DNA from: Acetobacteraceae bacterium H6797 | GTDB taxonomy: Bacteria > Pseudomonadota > Alphaproteobacteria > Acetobacterales > Acetobacteraceae | Assembly (NCBI GenBank): GCA_015223225.1 | Contig: JADFCQ010000001.1 | Location: 558,001-622,000, forward strand | Length of the DNA: 64,000 nt | Direction of reading: 5' to 3' | Shown: positions 24,557 to 33,980 of the stretch, one piece after another | How the letters are laid out: each line of letters starts with the position of its first letter | How positions within the stretch are numbered: position 1 is the first letter of the stretch | Translations under genes and position numbers: made by a program | Notes under the pieces: model-generated | Told to the model about the DNA's origin: nothing | The model's input: the letters and a program-made list of their open reading frames with translations, nothing else | Databases searched by the model: none

Positions 24557-26302
24557 ATGGCCCTGCCCCCAAGCACCCCCGTCCTCCTGCGCCGGCTGTG
24601 GCGCGACTATGTGCGCCATGAACCCCGGCGCATCGTGATCGCGATTTTCTTCACCGTGGCCCTGGCCGGGCTCACGGCGCTCTACCCGCTCGCGATCCAG
24701 CAGTGCTTCGACCTCTTCACGGCCGGGAAGATGGAGCTGGCCTGGCTCATCCCGCCCGCCATCATCGTGCTGACGGTCCTGAAATCCATCGCGCAATACG
24801 GGCAGTCCACCACGGTCCAGTCCGTCGTGCTGCGCGTCATCGAGCGCGTTCAGAACGACCTGTTCCACGCCCTGACCCGCGCCGATCTGGCGACCATCGC
24901 GCGCGAGGCCCCCGCCCGCCACGCCTCCCGCTTCAGCTCCGATGCCGGCGCCATCCGCGAAGCGCTCTCTAAGTCCATCAATGCCATGGCCGACAGCCTC
25001 TCGGTCGTGGGCCTCGTGATCTCCATGATCGCGCTGGACTGGCAGCTCAGCCTCATCGCGCTGGTGATGTATCCGCTGGCCGCCGTGCCCATCCAGCGCC
25101 TCGGCCGCCGCATCCGCCGCGCCTCGGCCAGCATGCAGGCCCGCGCGGGCGATGCCGCCGCCATGCTGAACGAGAGCTTCGCCGCCGCCCGCGTCGTGCG
25201 CGCCTATCGCCTCGAGGACGAGACGGAGATGCGCGCGCGCAAGACCTTCCGCGCCCTCCTCGAAGCGCAACTCGCCATCCAGCGCAACCGCGCCCGGGTG
25301 GAGCCGATCATGGAGGTCATGGGCGGGCTCGCGGTCGCCGCCGTGCTCGCCTTCCTCGGCTGGCGCATCTCCAATGGCGAGGGCACGATCGGGCAGTTCA
25401 CCGGCTTCGTCGCCGCCCTGCTCATCGCCGCCCGCCCGGCCCGCGCGCTCGGCACGCTGAACTCGGCGCTGCAAGAAGGCCTCGGCGGCCTCACCCGCGT
25501 CTTCGCGGTGCTCGACAACAAGCCCACCATCACCGAGGCGCCCGATGCGAAGCCCCTCCCGGAGGGCCATGGCCGCATCGCCTTCGAGAATGTCGGCTTC
25601 CGCTATGAGAACCGCTCGGAAGCCGCGCTGCGCGGCCTCTCCTTCACGGTCGAGCCCGGCAAGACGGTCGCCCTCGTCGGCCCCTCCGGCGGCGGCAAAT
25701 CCACCGCCATCACCCTCGTGCCGCGCCTCTACGACCCGAGCGAAGGCCGCCTGACCTTCGACGGGGTGGATCTGCGCGAGCTGAAGATCGCCGATCTGCG
25801 CGACGCCATCGCCTATGTCGGGCAGGAGGCGCTGATCTTCGACGACACGGCCCATGCGAATATCGCCTGCGGCCGCCCGGGCGCGACCCGCGCCGATGTG
25901 GAGGAAGCCGCCAAGGCCGCCGCCGCGCATGGCTTCATCGCGACCCTGCCGCAGGGCTACGACACCCTGCTTGGCTCTTCCGGGTCCAATCTCTCGGGCG
26001 GCCAACGCCAGCGCGTCGCCCTCGCCCGCGCCCTGCTGCGCAACCCGCGCGTGCTGCTGCTCGACGAGGCGACCAGCGCGCTGGATGCCGAGAACGAGGC
26101 CCTGGTCCAGGCCGCGCTGGGCAAGCTCCGCGCCGGGCGCACCACGCTCGTCATCGCCCACCGCCTCTCCACCGTGCGCGATGCCGACAAGATCATCGCG
26201 CTCGAGAACGGCCAGGCGGTCGAGGAAGGCACCCATGCCGAGCTGATGGCCCAGAACGGCCTTTATGCCCGGCTCGTGAAGACCCAGGCCTTCTCGGTCT
26301 GA
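24557..26302 (+). CDS. ABC exporter, fused permease/ATPase (MsbA-like)
   Basis: A 581-residue half-transporter that would dimerise in the inner membrane. Six helices span about residues 1-310, with the first at IVIAIFFTVALAGLTALYPLAI. The nucleotide-binding domain has Walker A GPSGGGKST (about residue 376), the Q-loop in AYVGQEALIF, the signature LSGGQRQRVALARA and Walker B VLLLDEATSALD, then the H-loop AHRLSTV. Lipid, polysaccharide or drug export are all possible. It stands alone, separated from the sulfur operon by a hairpin. Confidence 0.92.
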   Translation: MALPPSTPVLLRRLWRDYVRHEPRRIVIAIFFTVALAGLTALYPLAIQQCFDLFTAGKMELAWLIPPAIIVLTVLKSIAQYGQSTTVQSVVLRVIERVQNDLFHALTRADLATIAREAPARHASRFSSDAGAIREALSKSINAMADSLSVVGLVISMIALDWQLSLIALVMYPLAAVPIQRLGRRIRRASASMQARAGDAAAMLNESFAAARVVRAYRLEDETEMRARKTFRALLEAQLAIQRNRARVEPIMEVMGGLAVAAVLAFLGWRISNGEGTIGQFTGFVAALLIAARPARALGTLNSALQEGLGGLTRVFAVLDNKPTITEAPDAKPLPEGHGRIAFENVGFRYENRSEAALRGLSFTVEPGKTVALVGPSGGGKSTAITLVPRLYDPSEGRLTFDGVDLRELKIADLRDAIAYVGQEALIFDDTAHANIACGRPGATRADVEEAAKAAAAHGFIATLPQGYDTLLGSSGSNLSGGQRQRVALARALLRNPRVLLLDEATSALDAENEALVQAALGKLRAGRTTLVIAHRLSTVRDADKIIALENGQAVEEGTHAELMAQNGLYARLVKTQAFSV

Positions 26303-26310
26303 AGCGCGGA

Positions 26311-26342
26311 GATTCGACCGGATAGACCCATCCGGTCGAATC
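26311..26342. terminator. Bidirectional hairpin between convergent genes
   Basis: A perfect 13-bp stem (GATTCGACCGGAT / ATCCGGTCGAATC) with a 6-base loop fills the gap between the ABC exporter and cca stops. No U-run on either side. Confidence 0.6.
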
Positions 26343-26347
26343 CCAGC

Positions 26348-27613
26348 CTACCGCCCGCCCGGATTGACCTTCAGCGCCTCGGGGTCGGCCAGCAGGCGCT
26401 TGGCCTCCTCCAGGCATTCCTCATGCGTCGCCACGCAGCCGCCCGCATGCCACCAGCCGCGCGCGGCATAGATCGCGCGCCCCACCAGCGGCCCCTCCTT
26501 CACGCCGAGGTCGAGAATATCCCGCCCCTGCAAGGGGAAGACCGGCAGCGGCGTCGCTTCCAGCAGGGCGCGGGCGGCGGCGCGATCCTGGCCATCCTCC
26601 GCCTCGGCCAGCCACATCTCGTCCAGCGCATCGGCATGGCCGCGGAAGGCCAGGAAGCGCCGGGCCTCCGCCTCGTCCAGCGCCACCGGCGCCAGGGCGT
26701 GGCTGTCCCGGCCAAGAAGCCGCGCCAGGCGGTCCCGCTCATCGCCCGACAGCCGCAGCCGCGCCGCCAGTCGGCCGAGGCCACGCGCATTCTGCGGCCC
26801 GAGCAGCGCCGCCACCCGCAGCACCGGATCGGCCGGCGCCCCGGCCGAGACGAGCCGCCGCAGCCCGATCATGCGCGGCACCACGCCGCTCGCCTCGGCC
26901 TCGGGCAGCACCGCGCCCAGCACGCCCGTCCCCGCCATCAGCGCCAGCGCCGCCTCCGGGTCCGGCGCCTGGAGCAGGCGCTTGATCTCCATCCAGACCC
27001 GCTCGGCCGAGAGCCGCGCGAGCCCCGGCACGGCGGCGCGGATGGCAATGATGGCCTCGCCGTCCGGCGCTCCATGCCCGTAGCGGGCCCAGAAGCGGAA
27101 GAAACGCAGCGCGCGGAGGTAATCCTCCTTCAGCCGCGTCGCCGCATCGCCCACGAAGCGAACGCGCCCGGCCGCCAGGTCCTCACGGCCGCCGAAATAG
27201 TCGTAGAGCCCGCCCTCGCCATCGAGGGACATGGCGTTGAAGGTGAAGTCCCGCCGCGCGGCGTCCTCGCGCCAGTCGGTCGTCCAGGCGACGGTCGCGT
27301 GGCGGCCATCGGTGTCGAGGTCACGCCGCAGCGTCGTCACCTCCACGGGCTCATGCTGGAACACGGCCGTTACCGTGCCGTGGTCGAGCCCCGTCTCGAA
27401 AACCTTGAGCCCCGCCGCCCGCAGCCGCTCGGCATTTTCCTCGGGCGGATAGGGGCTCGCCACGTCGATATCGGCGATCGCCCGCCCGGCCAGCGCATCG
27501 CGCACGCAGCCGCCCACCGCCCGTGCCCCCGGCAGCGCGGCCAGCACGGCCGCCGCCGCGCCGCGCGACAGGAAGTCGGGCGGGGCGATGCGGGTCACGG
27601 GTTCGTCGGTCAT
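26348..27613 (-). CDS. cca: CCA tRNA nucleotidyltransferase
   Basis: A 421-residue class II nucleotidyltransferase that adds or repairs the 3' CCA of tRNAs. The head has ARAVGGCVRDALAG, the metal-binding DxD in IADIDVAS, and AARRDFTFNAMSLD; the neck binds tRNA through DYLRALRFFRFWARYG. The start overlaps the stop of the upstream DUF6111 gene. NUDIX, DUF6111 and cca form one minus-strand operon, an arrangement common in alphaproteobacteria. Confidence 0.94.
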   Translation of the reverse strand: MTDEPVTRIAPPDFLSRGAAAAVLAALPGARAVGGCVRDALAGRAIADIDVASPYPPEENAERLRAAGLKVFETGLDHGTVTAVFQHEPVEVTTLRRDLDTDGRHATVAWTTDWREDAARRDFTFNAMSLDGEGGLYDYFGGREDLAAGRVRFVGDAATRLKEDYLRALRFFRFWARYGHGAPDGEAIIAIRAAVPGLARLSAERVWMEIKRLLQAPDPEAALALMAGTGVLGAVLPEAEASGVVPRMIGLRRLVSAGAPADPVLRVAALLGPQNARGLGRLAARLRLSGDERDRLARLLGRDSHALAPVALDEAEARRFLAFRGHADALDEMWLAEAEDGQDRAAARALLEATPLPVFPLQGRDILDLGVKEGPLVGRAIYAARGWWHAGGCVATHEECLEEAKRLLADPEALKVNPGGR

Positions 27614-27879
27614 CGTGTGGTCTTTTCTTCCTCGCTGGCGACATGGCCCGGCACCAGCCGCCCATCCGGCCCGATCCGTGCCGGCACGTAATTGCTGCCC
27701 GGCCGCATACCCCGGTCCTGCCCGTACCAGACGGAACCGCCCACCGCCAGCAGCACCCCCGCCACGCTGAGCACCAGCAGCCAGACGGGCGGGTTCCAGG
27801 CCGGCAGATAGCGCCGGAGGATGACATAGAGCAGGAAAGGCAGGGAAAAGAGCGCAATGGCCCCGATGGCAGCCAGCAT
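27610..27879 (-). CDS. DUF6111-like small membrane protein
   Basis: An 89-residue protein with two predicted helices (residues 3-22, LAAIGAIALFSLPFLLYVIL, and 32-51, VWLLVLSVAGVLLAVGGSVW) and a soluble tail with NYVPARIGPDGRLVPGHV. Size, topology and position between a NUDIX hydrolase and cca match DUF6111 proteins. It overlaps both neighbours by one to four bases. Function unknown. Confidence 0.8.
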   Translation of the reverse strand: MLAAIGAIALFSLPFLLYVILRRYLPAWNPPVWLLVLSVAGVLLAVGGSVWYGQDRGMRPGSNYVPARIGPDGRLVPGHVASEEEKTTR

Positions 27880-28445
27880 CAGCGCACCTCTTCCGGTTTC
27901 AGCACCCGGGCGAGCGAGAGCAGAATCGCGGCGGTCGCGCCCCAGATGTAATGTTCCTCATGGGGCCAGACCCAGAAGCGCCGCTCCACGCCCTTGAAGA
28001 CGGCGCTGCGCCGCTCGGGCCCCGCCGGGTCCAGCAGCCGGGCGAGCGGATATTCGAAGACCTCCGCCACCTCGTCGGGCGCGGGCACCAGCGGAAAGCC
28101 GGGCTCCACCATCGCGACCACGGGCGTCACACGGAAGCCCGTGCCGGTGAGCAGATCCGGCAGCCGGCCCAGCACCTCGGGCAGGCGCGGGTCCATGCCC
28201 ACTTCTTCGGCCGCCTCGCGCAGGGCGGCCTCTTCCGGCGTCTCCCCCGGCTCGATGCGGCCGCCCGGGAGCGCCACCTGCCCCGCATGGGAGCGCAGCG
28301 TATCGGCCCGCCGGGTCAGCAGGATGCTCGGCTCCTCCGGATGGGCGAGAATGGGAATCAGCACCGCCGAGGCGACACCGCCCCCCACCGAGGGCGCGGG
28401 GCGTGGAAGGTCACGGAACCGGCCGGCGATCTCAGCCGGCGTCAT
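27879..28445 (-). CDS. NUDIX hydrolase, CoA pyrophosphatase-like
   Basis: A 188-residue NUDIX enzyme. The box GGRIEPGETPEEAALREAAEEVG has all the metal-binding glutamates, and LLTRRADTLRSHAGQVALPG just before it is the extra motif typical of coenzyme A diphosphatases (NudL/YeaB). It likely cleaves CoA or its oxidised derivatives to phosphopantetheine and 3',5'-ADP. First gene of the NUDIX-DUF6111-cca operon. Confidence 0.9.
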   Translation of the reverse strand: MTPAEIAGRFRDLPRPAPSVGGGVASAVLIPILAHPEEPSILLTRRADTLRSHAGQVALPGGRIEPGETPEEAALREAAEEVGMDPRLPEVLGRLPDLLTGTGFRVTPVVAMVEPGFPLVPAPDEVAEVFEYPLARLLDPAGPERRSAVFKGVERRFWVWPHEEHYIWGATAAILLSLARVLKPEEVR

Positions 28446-28506
28446 CGGGCGCTCGCGCTCGGAAACCGTTCAAGAATGGCGGCGGCCGGTATTCTCAAGC
28501 CGTCTC

Positions 28507-29160
28507 TCACTCCGCCGCCGCGTCCAGCGGCTGCGTCCGCTCCGGCGCCTCCTCGATGGGGAAGAAGACGCCCTCGCTCCACACGCCCATCACCTCGCGC
28601 CCCGCGACGGGTTCGGGCTGGGCCAGCGCCGCAAGCTCATAGAAAACGGCGCGATTGATGCGCGCCTCCAGCCCCGGACGCACGGTCACATAAGGGCGAG
28701 GCTCCTGCGTGCGCGGGTCGATGGCGACGCGGATGGGGTGGTCGGCATCGGCTGTGACCATCTGGTCGAGATTGGTGCGGAAGGTCAGGCATTGCCGCCC
28801 GCCGCATTGGCGCCAGAAAACCTCGACGGCGATGAAGGGCGCATCCTCCACCACGACCTTGCCGCGCTCGACCGGCGTTTCGAGCAGGTAGCTGCCATCC
28901 TCCTCGCGCTTCAGCACGGAGGCGAAGAGGCAGACGAGCTCCTTCCGCCCGATGGGGCTGCCCTTGTAGTGCCAGGTGCCGTCCTTCGCGATGCGGATCT
29001 CCAGATCGCCGCAATCGCGGACCCTATGGCCCAAAGAGCCGGGCTTCGCACCAGGCTTCGAGCCCACCCCGGCAGAGGTCAGCCGGCATCCCTTGGTCAG
29101 GAACCCCTTTGGCGGGGTGCTGTCACCATTCAAGACTTTCTCCGTGCCGCTGTCGGTCAT
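28507..29160 (-). CDS. DUF1285 family protein
   Basis: A 217-residue soluble protein with the DUF1285 core: GDLEIRIAKDGTWHYKGSPIGRKELVCLFASVLKRE, then VEDAPFIAVEV, and PRPYVTVRPGLEARINRAVFYELA. The function is unknown. ATG 29160 has a GGAG close upstream; an ATG at 29181 is an alternative. The N-terminal 40 residues are low in conserved features. The gene is divergent from the MoxR operon. Confidence 0.85.
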   Translation of the reverse strand: MTDSGTEKVLNGDSTPPKGFLTKGCRLTSAGVGSKPGAKPGSLGHRVRDCGDLEIRIAKDGTWHYKGSPIGRKELVCLFASVLKREEDGSYLLETPVERGKVVVEDAPFIAVEVFWRQCGGRQCLTFRTNLDQMVTADADHPIRVAIDPRTQEPRPYVTVRPGLEARINRAVFYELAALAQPEPVAGREVMGVWSEGVFFPIEEAPERTQPLDAAAE

Positions 29161-29238
29161 AGGCTCCGAACTCCGGGTCATCGGAAGGGCTGGAAAAACC
29201 CTCCTTCCGTGTGACGCTATATAAGGAGGCACCCAGGC

Positions 29239-30243
29239 GTGGTTGAAGTGGCTAGTTCCAACGATCCTGCCCTGCTTGTCGCGGAGGTTGAAGCCCTGGG
29301 TGACCAGCTCTCGCGTGCGCGGGAGGCCGTGGGCCGGGTTATCTTCGGCCAGCAATCGGTCATCGACCAGGTGCTCATCACCTTTCTCTCCGGCGGCCAT
29401 GTGCTGCTGGTGGGCGTGCCCGGCCTGGGCAAGACACGGCTGGTGGAGACGCTGGGCACGGTGCTGGGCCTGGACGAACGCCGCGTGCAATTCACGCCCG
29501 ACCTCATGCCCTCCGACATTCTGGGCTCGGAAGTGCTGGAAGAGGTCGAGGGCGGCCGCCGCGCCTTCCGCTTCATCAAGGGCCCGATTTTCGGCCAGCT
29601 CCTGATGGCCGACGAGATCAACCGCGCCAGCCCCCGCACCCAATCCGCCCTTCTGCAGGCCATGCAGGAGCACAAGGTCGCCATCGCGGGCGAGACTTTC
29701 GCCCTGCCCGCGCCCTTCCATGTGCTCGCGACGCAGAACCCCATCGAGCAGGAAGGCACCTATCCCCTGCCCGAGGCCCAGCTCGACCGCTTCCTGCTCG
29801 AAATCGAGGTCTCCTACCCCGATCTCGATGCCGAGCGCGCCATGCTGCTCGCGACTACGGGCGCCAATCAGGGCCGCCCCGTCCAGGCCATGACGGCCGA
29901 TGAGCTGATCGCCGCGCAGAACCTCATCCGCCGCATCCCGGTGGGCGAACAGGTGCTCGACGCCATCCTGCGCCTCGTGCGCGGCGCCCGGCCGCAGACC
30001 AGCTCCATCGAGGCCGTGCGCCAGCATCTCGCCTGGGGCCCCGGCCCGCGCGCCGCCCAGGCCCTGATGCTCGCCACCCGCGCCCGCGCCGTGCTCGACG
30101 GCCGCCTCGCGCCCAGCGTGGATGACGTGCTGGCCCTGGCCGAGCCGGTGCTGCGCCACCGCATGGCGCTGAGCTTCGCCGCCCGCGCCGACGGCATCCA
30201 TCTCGGCGAGGTGATCGACGCGCTGAAGGCCTCCATTGGCTGA
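29239..30243 (+). CDS. MoxR family AAA+ ATPase
   Basis: A 334-residue AAA+ ATPase. Walker A is VGVPGLGKTRLVE (about residues 54-66), Walker B is LLMADEINRASPRTQSALLQAMQE, and sensor 1 lies in HVLATQNPIEQEGTYPLPEAQLDRFL. The GTG start at 29239 follows AAGGAGG. MoxR proteins act as chaperones for maturation of complexes involving the DUF58/BatA proteins encoded just downstream, and this gene heads that operon. Confidence 0.94.
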   Translation: MVEVASSNDPALLVAEVEALGDQLSRAREAVGRVIFGQQSVIDQVLITFLSGGHVLLVGVPGLGKTRLVETLGTVLGLDERRVQFTPDLMPSDILGSEVLEEVEGGRRAFRFIKGPIFGQLLMADEINRASPRTQSALLQAMQEHKVAIAGETFALPAPFHVLATQNPIEQEGTYPLPEAQLDRFLLEIEVSYPDLDAERAMLLATTGANQGRPVQAMTADELIAAQNLIRRIPVGEQVLDAILRLVRGARPQTSSIEAVRQHLAWGPGPRAAQALMLATRARAVLDGRLAPSVDDVLALAEPVLRHRMALSFAARADGIHLGEVIDALKASIG

Positions 30244-31129
30244 GGCCGCAGCCCGCAGGCCGGGAACGGCCACCCCCGCCCCCACCCTCGTTCCTTGGGC
30301 CGAGGCGATCGGCGCCGCGCTGCCGCCGCTCGTCGTCCAGGCGGAGCGCGTCGCAGCGACCGTGATGCAGGGTGTGCACGGCCGGCGGCAGGCGGGCCAG
30401 GGCGATAGTTTCTGGCAGTTCCGCCCCTATGTGCCGGGCGATGCCCCCAGCCGGGTCGATTGGCGCCAATCCGCCAAATCCGACCGCGTCTTCGTGCGCG
30501 AGACGGAATGGGAAGCCGCGCAGACCGTGGCCCTCTGGGTCGATTCCGGCGCCTGGATGGATTGGCGCCACGGGCCGGAACTGCCCACCAAGCGCACCCG
30601 GGCCGATCTCCTGGCCCTCGCCCTCGCCGCATTGCTCTTCCGGGGCGGGGAGCGCGTGCGGGTCTTCGGCGTGCCGCGCGCCCATCACGGGCGCGGCGCG
30701 CTGCGCGCCCTGGCCGCCACCCTCGCCCGCCAGCAATCCCCGCCTGAGGACCCGGCCCTGCCCCGCCATACCCGCGCGGTGATGCTGGGCGATTTCCTCG
30801 GCCCGCTGGAGGAGACGCATCGCGCCGTCGGCGCCCTGGCCGGCCGCGGCATCCGCGGCACCATGGTCCAGGTGCTGGACCCGGCGGAGGAGACGCTGCC
30901 CTTCACCGGCCGGGTGCGCTTCACCGCCGTGCAGGGGCCGGAGGAGCTGGTGGTGCCCCGCGTGGAGGGCGTGCGCGCGCTCTATGCCGAGCGCCTCGCG
31001 CAGCATCGGGCGGGCCTCATGGCCATCGCGGCCGGCGCGGGCTGGAAATTGCTCACCCACAGGACGGATGCCCCGCCCGAGGCGGCGCTTCTCGCCCTCT
31101 GGCAGGGGCTGGCGCCGGCGGCGAGGTGA
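30236..31129 (+). CDS. DUF58 domain protein
   Basis: A 297-residue protein with the DUF58 signature: GRRQAGQGDSFWQFRPYVPGD followed by RVDWRQSAKSDRVFVRETEWE, then a vWA-like fold. The start is a TTG (30236) overlapping the MoxR stop; no ATG fits better before the conserved region. DUF58 proteins work with MoxR and BatA-like membrane proteins, probably in envelope stress tolerance. Confidence 0.9.
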   Translation: MAEAAARRPGTATPAPTLVPWAEAIGAALPPLVVQAERVAATVMQGVHGRRQAGQGDSFWQFRPYVPGDAPSRVDWRQSAKSDRVFVRETEWEAAQTVALWVDSGAWMDWRHGPELPTKRTRADLLALALAALLFRGGERVRVFGVPRAHHGRGALRALAATLARQQSPPEDPALPRHTRAVMLGDFLGPLEETHRAVGALAGRGIRGTMVQVLDPAEETLPFTGRVRFTAVQGPEELVVPRVEGVRALYAERLAQHRAGLMAIAAGAGWKLLTHRTDAPPEAALLALWQGLAPAAR

Positions 31130-31187
31130 TCCATATGGCTCTGCGGCGGAAGGGTGACGGGATGATGGATGAAGGGGTGGCGGGCGC

Positions 31188-33980
31188 ATGCTGAATCTCG
31201 GCTCCCTGGCCTTCGCCACGCCCTGGCTGCTGCTCGCCCTCCCGCTGCTGCCCGCGCTGTGGTGGCTGCTGCGCCTCACGCCGCCGAGCCCCAAGGTGCA
31301 GACCTTCCCGGCGCTCCGCCTGCTGCGCAACCTCGCCCCCACGGAAGAGACGCCCTCCCGTACCCCCTGGTGGATGCTGCTGCTGCGCATCCTGGCGGGT
31401 GCGCTCATCATCGCGGGCCTCGCCCGGCCCATCTGGGGCCCCGGCCAGGGGCTGGGTGGCGAAGGCCCGCTGCTGATCGTGGTGGATGACGGCTGGGCCT
31501 CCTCCGGCGACTGGCCCGCCCGCATGGCCGCCGCCCAGGCCGCGCTGGAGACGGCCGACCGCGACGGCCGCCGCATCGCCCTGCTCACCACGGCCCCGCC
31601 CGAGAGCAACGAGGCCATCCGCGCCTCCGGCCTCATGCCCGGCGATGCCGCCGCCGCCCGCCTCGCCGCCCTGCGCCCGCTGCCCTGGGCGCCGGACCGC
31701 GCCGCCGCACTCACCGCCCTCGCCACCTGGCGCCAGGCCAATCCCGGCCCCTTCGCCGCGCTCTATCTCGCCGATGGCGTCGAGCATCAGGCAAGCGGCG
31801 ACGGTTTCAGCCCCCTCGCCAATGCCCTGGCCGAAGGCGGCGCGCTGACCCTCGCCCGCGCCGAGGGCCGCCCCGCGCGCCTGCTGCCCGCGCCCCGCGC
31901 CGAGGCCGACCGCCTGGCGGTGAAGATCCTGCAGACGCCCAGCCCCGCCGCCGCGAGCGTGGGCGTCCTGGCCCGCACCGCCGATGGCCGCGCCCTGGCC
32001 CGCGCGACGGTCGAGATTCCGGCCAATGCGACGGAGGCCGAAGCCACGCTCGACCTGCCGATCGAGATCCGCAACCAGATCACCCGCCTTGATCTCGAGG
32101 GCGGCAGCAGCGCCGCGGGCGTGCAGCTGCTCGACGACCGCTTCCGCCGCCGCCCCGTGGGCCTCGTCGCCCCCGCCCAGCAGGGCGCCGAGACGCCGCT
32201 GATCGGCCCGCTCTACTATCTCGACCGCGCCCTCTCGCCCTATGCCGAGGTCCGGCGCGGCGACATCCTGCCCCTGCTCGACCGCCAGCTCGCTGTCATG
32301 ATCCTGGCCGACCGCCCCGTCGCCGAGGGCCGCGAGCGGCAGGCGCTGACGCAATGGGTCGAGGAGGGCGGCACGCTCATCCGCTTCGCGGGCCCGCGCC
32401 TGGCCGAAAGCCCCGACCCGCTGCTGCCCGTCCCGCTCCGCGCGGGCGAGCGGCAATTGGGCAGCGCCCTCTCCTGGGAGAAGCCGCAGAAGCTCGCGCC
32501 CTTCCCCGAGGGCTCGCCCTTCGCGGGCCTCGTGCCGAGCGACGAGGTGCAGGTCGAGCGCCAGGTGCTGGCCGAGCCCGTCCCCCGCCTCGCCGAACGT
32601 TCCTGGGCGCGGCTGACCGATGGCACGCCGCTCGTCACAGCGGAATCGCGAGGGGCGGGGCGCATCGTGCTCTTTCACGTCACCGCCAATGCCGAATGGT
32701 CCAACCTGCCGCTCTCCGGGCTTTTCGTGGAGATGCTGCGCCGGCTGACGGCCCTTTCCGCCGGCGTGCAGGGTGCCGAAGGCGAGCAGCCCATGCCCCC
32801 CATCGAGACGCTGGACGGTTTCGGCCGCCTCGGCCCCGCCCCGGCCGCCGCCTCGGCATTGCCGGCCAGTCGCGTCGCCACCATGGCGCCCTCGCCGCGC
32901 CATCCCCCGGGCTGGTACGGGCCGCAGGGCGAAGGGGCGGAGCGCCGGGCGCTCAATCTCGGCAGCACCCTGCCCGCGCCGCGCCCCATGGCCGCCCCGC
33001 CGGTCGGCACGCGGCTTGCGGCCATCGGCGGCGTGCCCGCCGAGCGCGACCTCGGCCCCTGGCTGCTGGCCTTGGCGCTTTTCCTTCTGGCGCTGGACCT
33101 GATCGTCTCGCTCCGCCTGCGCGGGCTAGTCGGCCCAGCCTGGACCAATTTCCGCTTCGGCCGCGGTGGCTCCAACGGGAGCGGCATGGGCAGGCGCGGT
33201 GCCGCCGCGCTGCTGCTGGCCTCGCTGCTCGGCGCCGCGAGCGCCCAGGCCCAGAATGCGGCCCCTGCGCCGAGCGATGGCACCGCCGCCCTGGCCCCGC
33301 GCCTCGCCTATGTCGTCACGGGCGATGCGGGGGTGGATGACGTCTCCCGCGCCGGGCTGCTCGGCCTGTCCGATTTCGTCACCCGCCGCACCGCCGCGAC
33401 GCTCGCCGAGCCCATGGCCGTCCGCCCCGGGCAGGATGACCTCTCCTTCTTCCCGCTACTCTACTGGCCCGTGCTGAGCGACGCCCCGGCCCTCAGCCAG
33501 CCCGCCGTCGCCGCGCTGAACAATTTCATGCGCCAGGGCGGCATCATCCTCTTCGACACGCGGGACGAAGGGGCGGGCGCGGGGCTGAATACCGGCGCCA
33601 AGGCCGCGCTCCGCCGCATCGCGCGCGATCTCGACATCCCGCCCATCGCGCCCGTCGCGGAGGACCATGTCCTGACCCGCGCCTTCTACCTCCTGCCCGA
33701 CATGCCCGGCCGCTATACCGGCGGCCAGGTCTGGGCCGCGCGCGACCAGGACCGCGCGAATGACAGCGTGAGCCCCGTGGTGATCGGCGGCAATGACTGG
33801 GCCTCGGCCTGGGCCGTCGATGCGCGCGGCTCCAACCCCTATGCCGTCATCCCCGGCGGCACGCGGCAGCGCACGCTGGCCTACCGCTTCGGCGTGAATC
33901 TCGTGATGTATGCGCTCACCGGCAACTACAAGGGCGACCAGGTGCATGTCCCGGCCATCTTGGAAAGGCTCGGCAACTGA
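31188..33980 (+). CDS. BatA-like N-terminal plus DUF4159 membrane protein
   Basis: A 930-residue protein. The N-terminus has the BatA-type start (FATPWLLLALPLLPALWWLL, residues 8-27), a second helix at about 60-78, then a large vWA-like and GATase-like periplasmic region. A helix at about 625-645 is followed by a signal-like helix at 667-690 (RRGAAALLLASLLGAASAQA), then the DUF4159 domain (about 700-925, with LSFFPLLYWPV and GGIILFDTRDEG). The internal signal-like segment suggests fusion of two formerly separate genes. Co-transcribed with MoxR and DUF58. Confidence 0.88.
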   Translation: MLNLGSLAFATPWLLLALPLLPALWWLLRLTPPSPKVQTFPALRLLRNLAPTEETPSRTPWWMLLLRILAGALIIAGLARPIWGPGQGLGGEGPLLIVVDDGWASSGDWPARMAAAQAALETADRDGRRIALLTTAPPESNEAIRASGLMPGDAAAARLAALRPLPWAPDRAAALTALATWRQANPGPFAALYLADGVEHQASGDGFSPLANALAEGGALTLARAEGRPARLLPAPRAEADRLAVKILQTPSPAAASVGVLARTADGRALARATVEIPANATEAEATLDLPIEIRNQITRLDLEGGSSAAGVQLLDDRFRRRPVGLVAPAQQGAETPLIGPLYYLDRALSPYAEVRRGDILPLLDRQLAVMILADRPVAEGRERQALTQWVEEGGTLIRFAGPRLAESPDPLLPVPLRAGERQLGSALSWEKPQKLAPFPEGSPFAGLVPSDEVQVERQVLAEPVPRLAERSWARLTDGTPLVTAESRGAGRIVLFHVTANAEWSNLPLSGLFVEMLRRLTALSAGVQGAEGEQPMPPIETLDGFGRLGPAPAAASALPASRVATMAPSPRHPPGWYGPQGEGAERRALNLGSTLPAPRPMAAPPVGTRLAAIGGVPAERDLGPWLLALALFLLALDLIVSLRLRGLVGPAWTNFRFGRGGSNGSGMGRRGAAALLLASLLGAASAQAQNAAPAPSDGTAALAPRLAYVVTGDAGVDDVSRAGLLGLSDFVTRRTAATLAEPMAVRPGQDDLSFFPLLYWPVLSDAPALSQPAVAALNNFMRQGGIILFDTRDEGAGAGLNTGAKAALRRIARDLDIPPIAPVAEDHVLTRAFYLLPDMPGRYTGGQVWAARDQDRANDSVSPVVIGGNDWASAWAVDARGSNPYAVIPGGTRQRTLAYRFGVNLVMYALTGNYKGDQVHVPAILERLGN

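Noticed and set aside
22094..26236. Long minus-strand frames (572 and 577 codons) opposite the Bug/SsuD and ABC genes
   Set aside because: Composition is Gly/Ala/Arg/His-rich with no recognisable motif; they mirror the codon bias of the true genes.
29161..30285. N-terminal extension of the DUF1285 gene running antisense through moxR
   Set aside because: The conserved domain begins well inside the frame, and an ATG with a ribosome site at 29160 fits; the extension is shadow coding.
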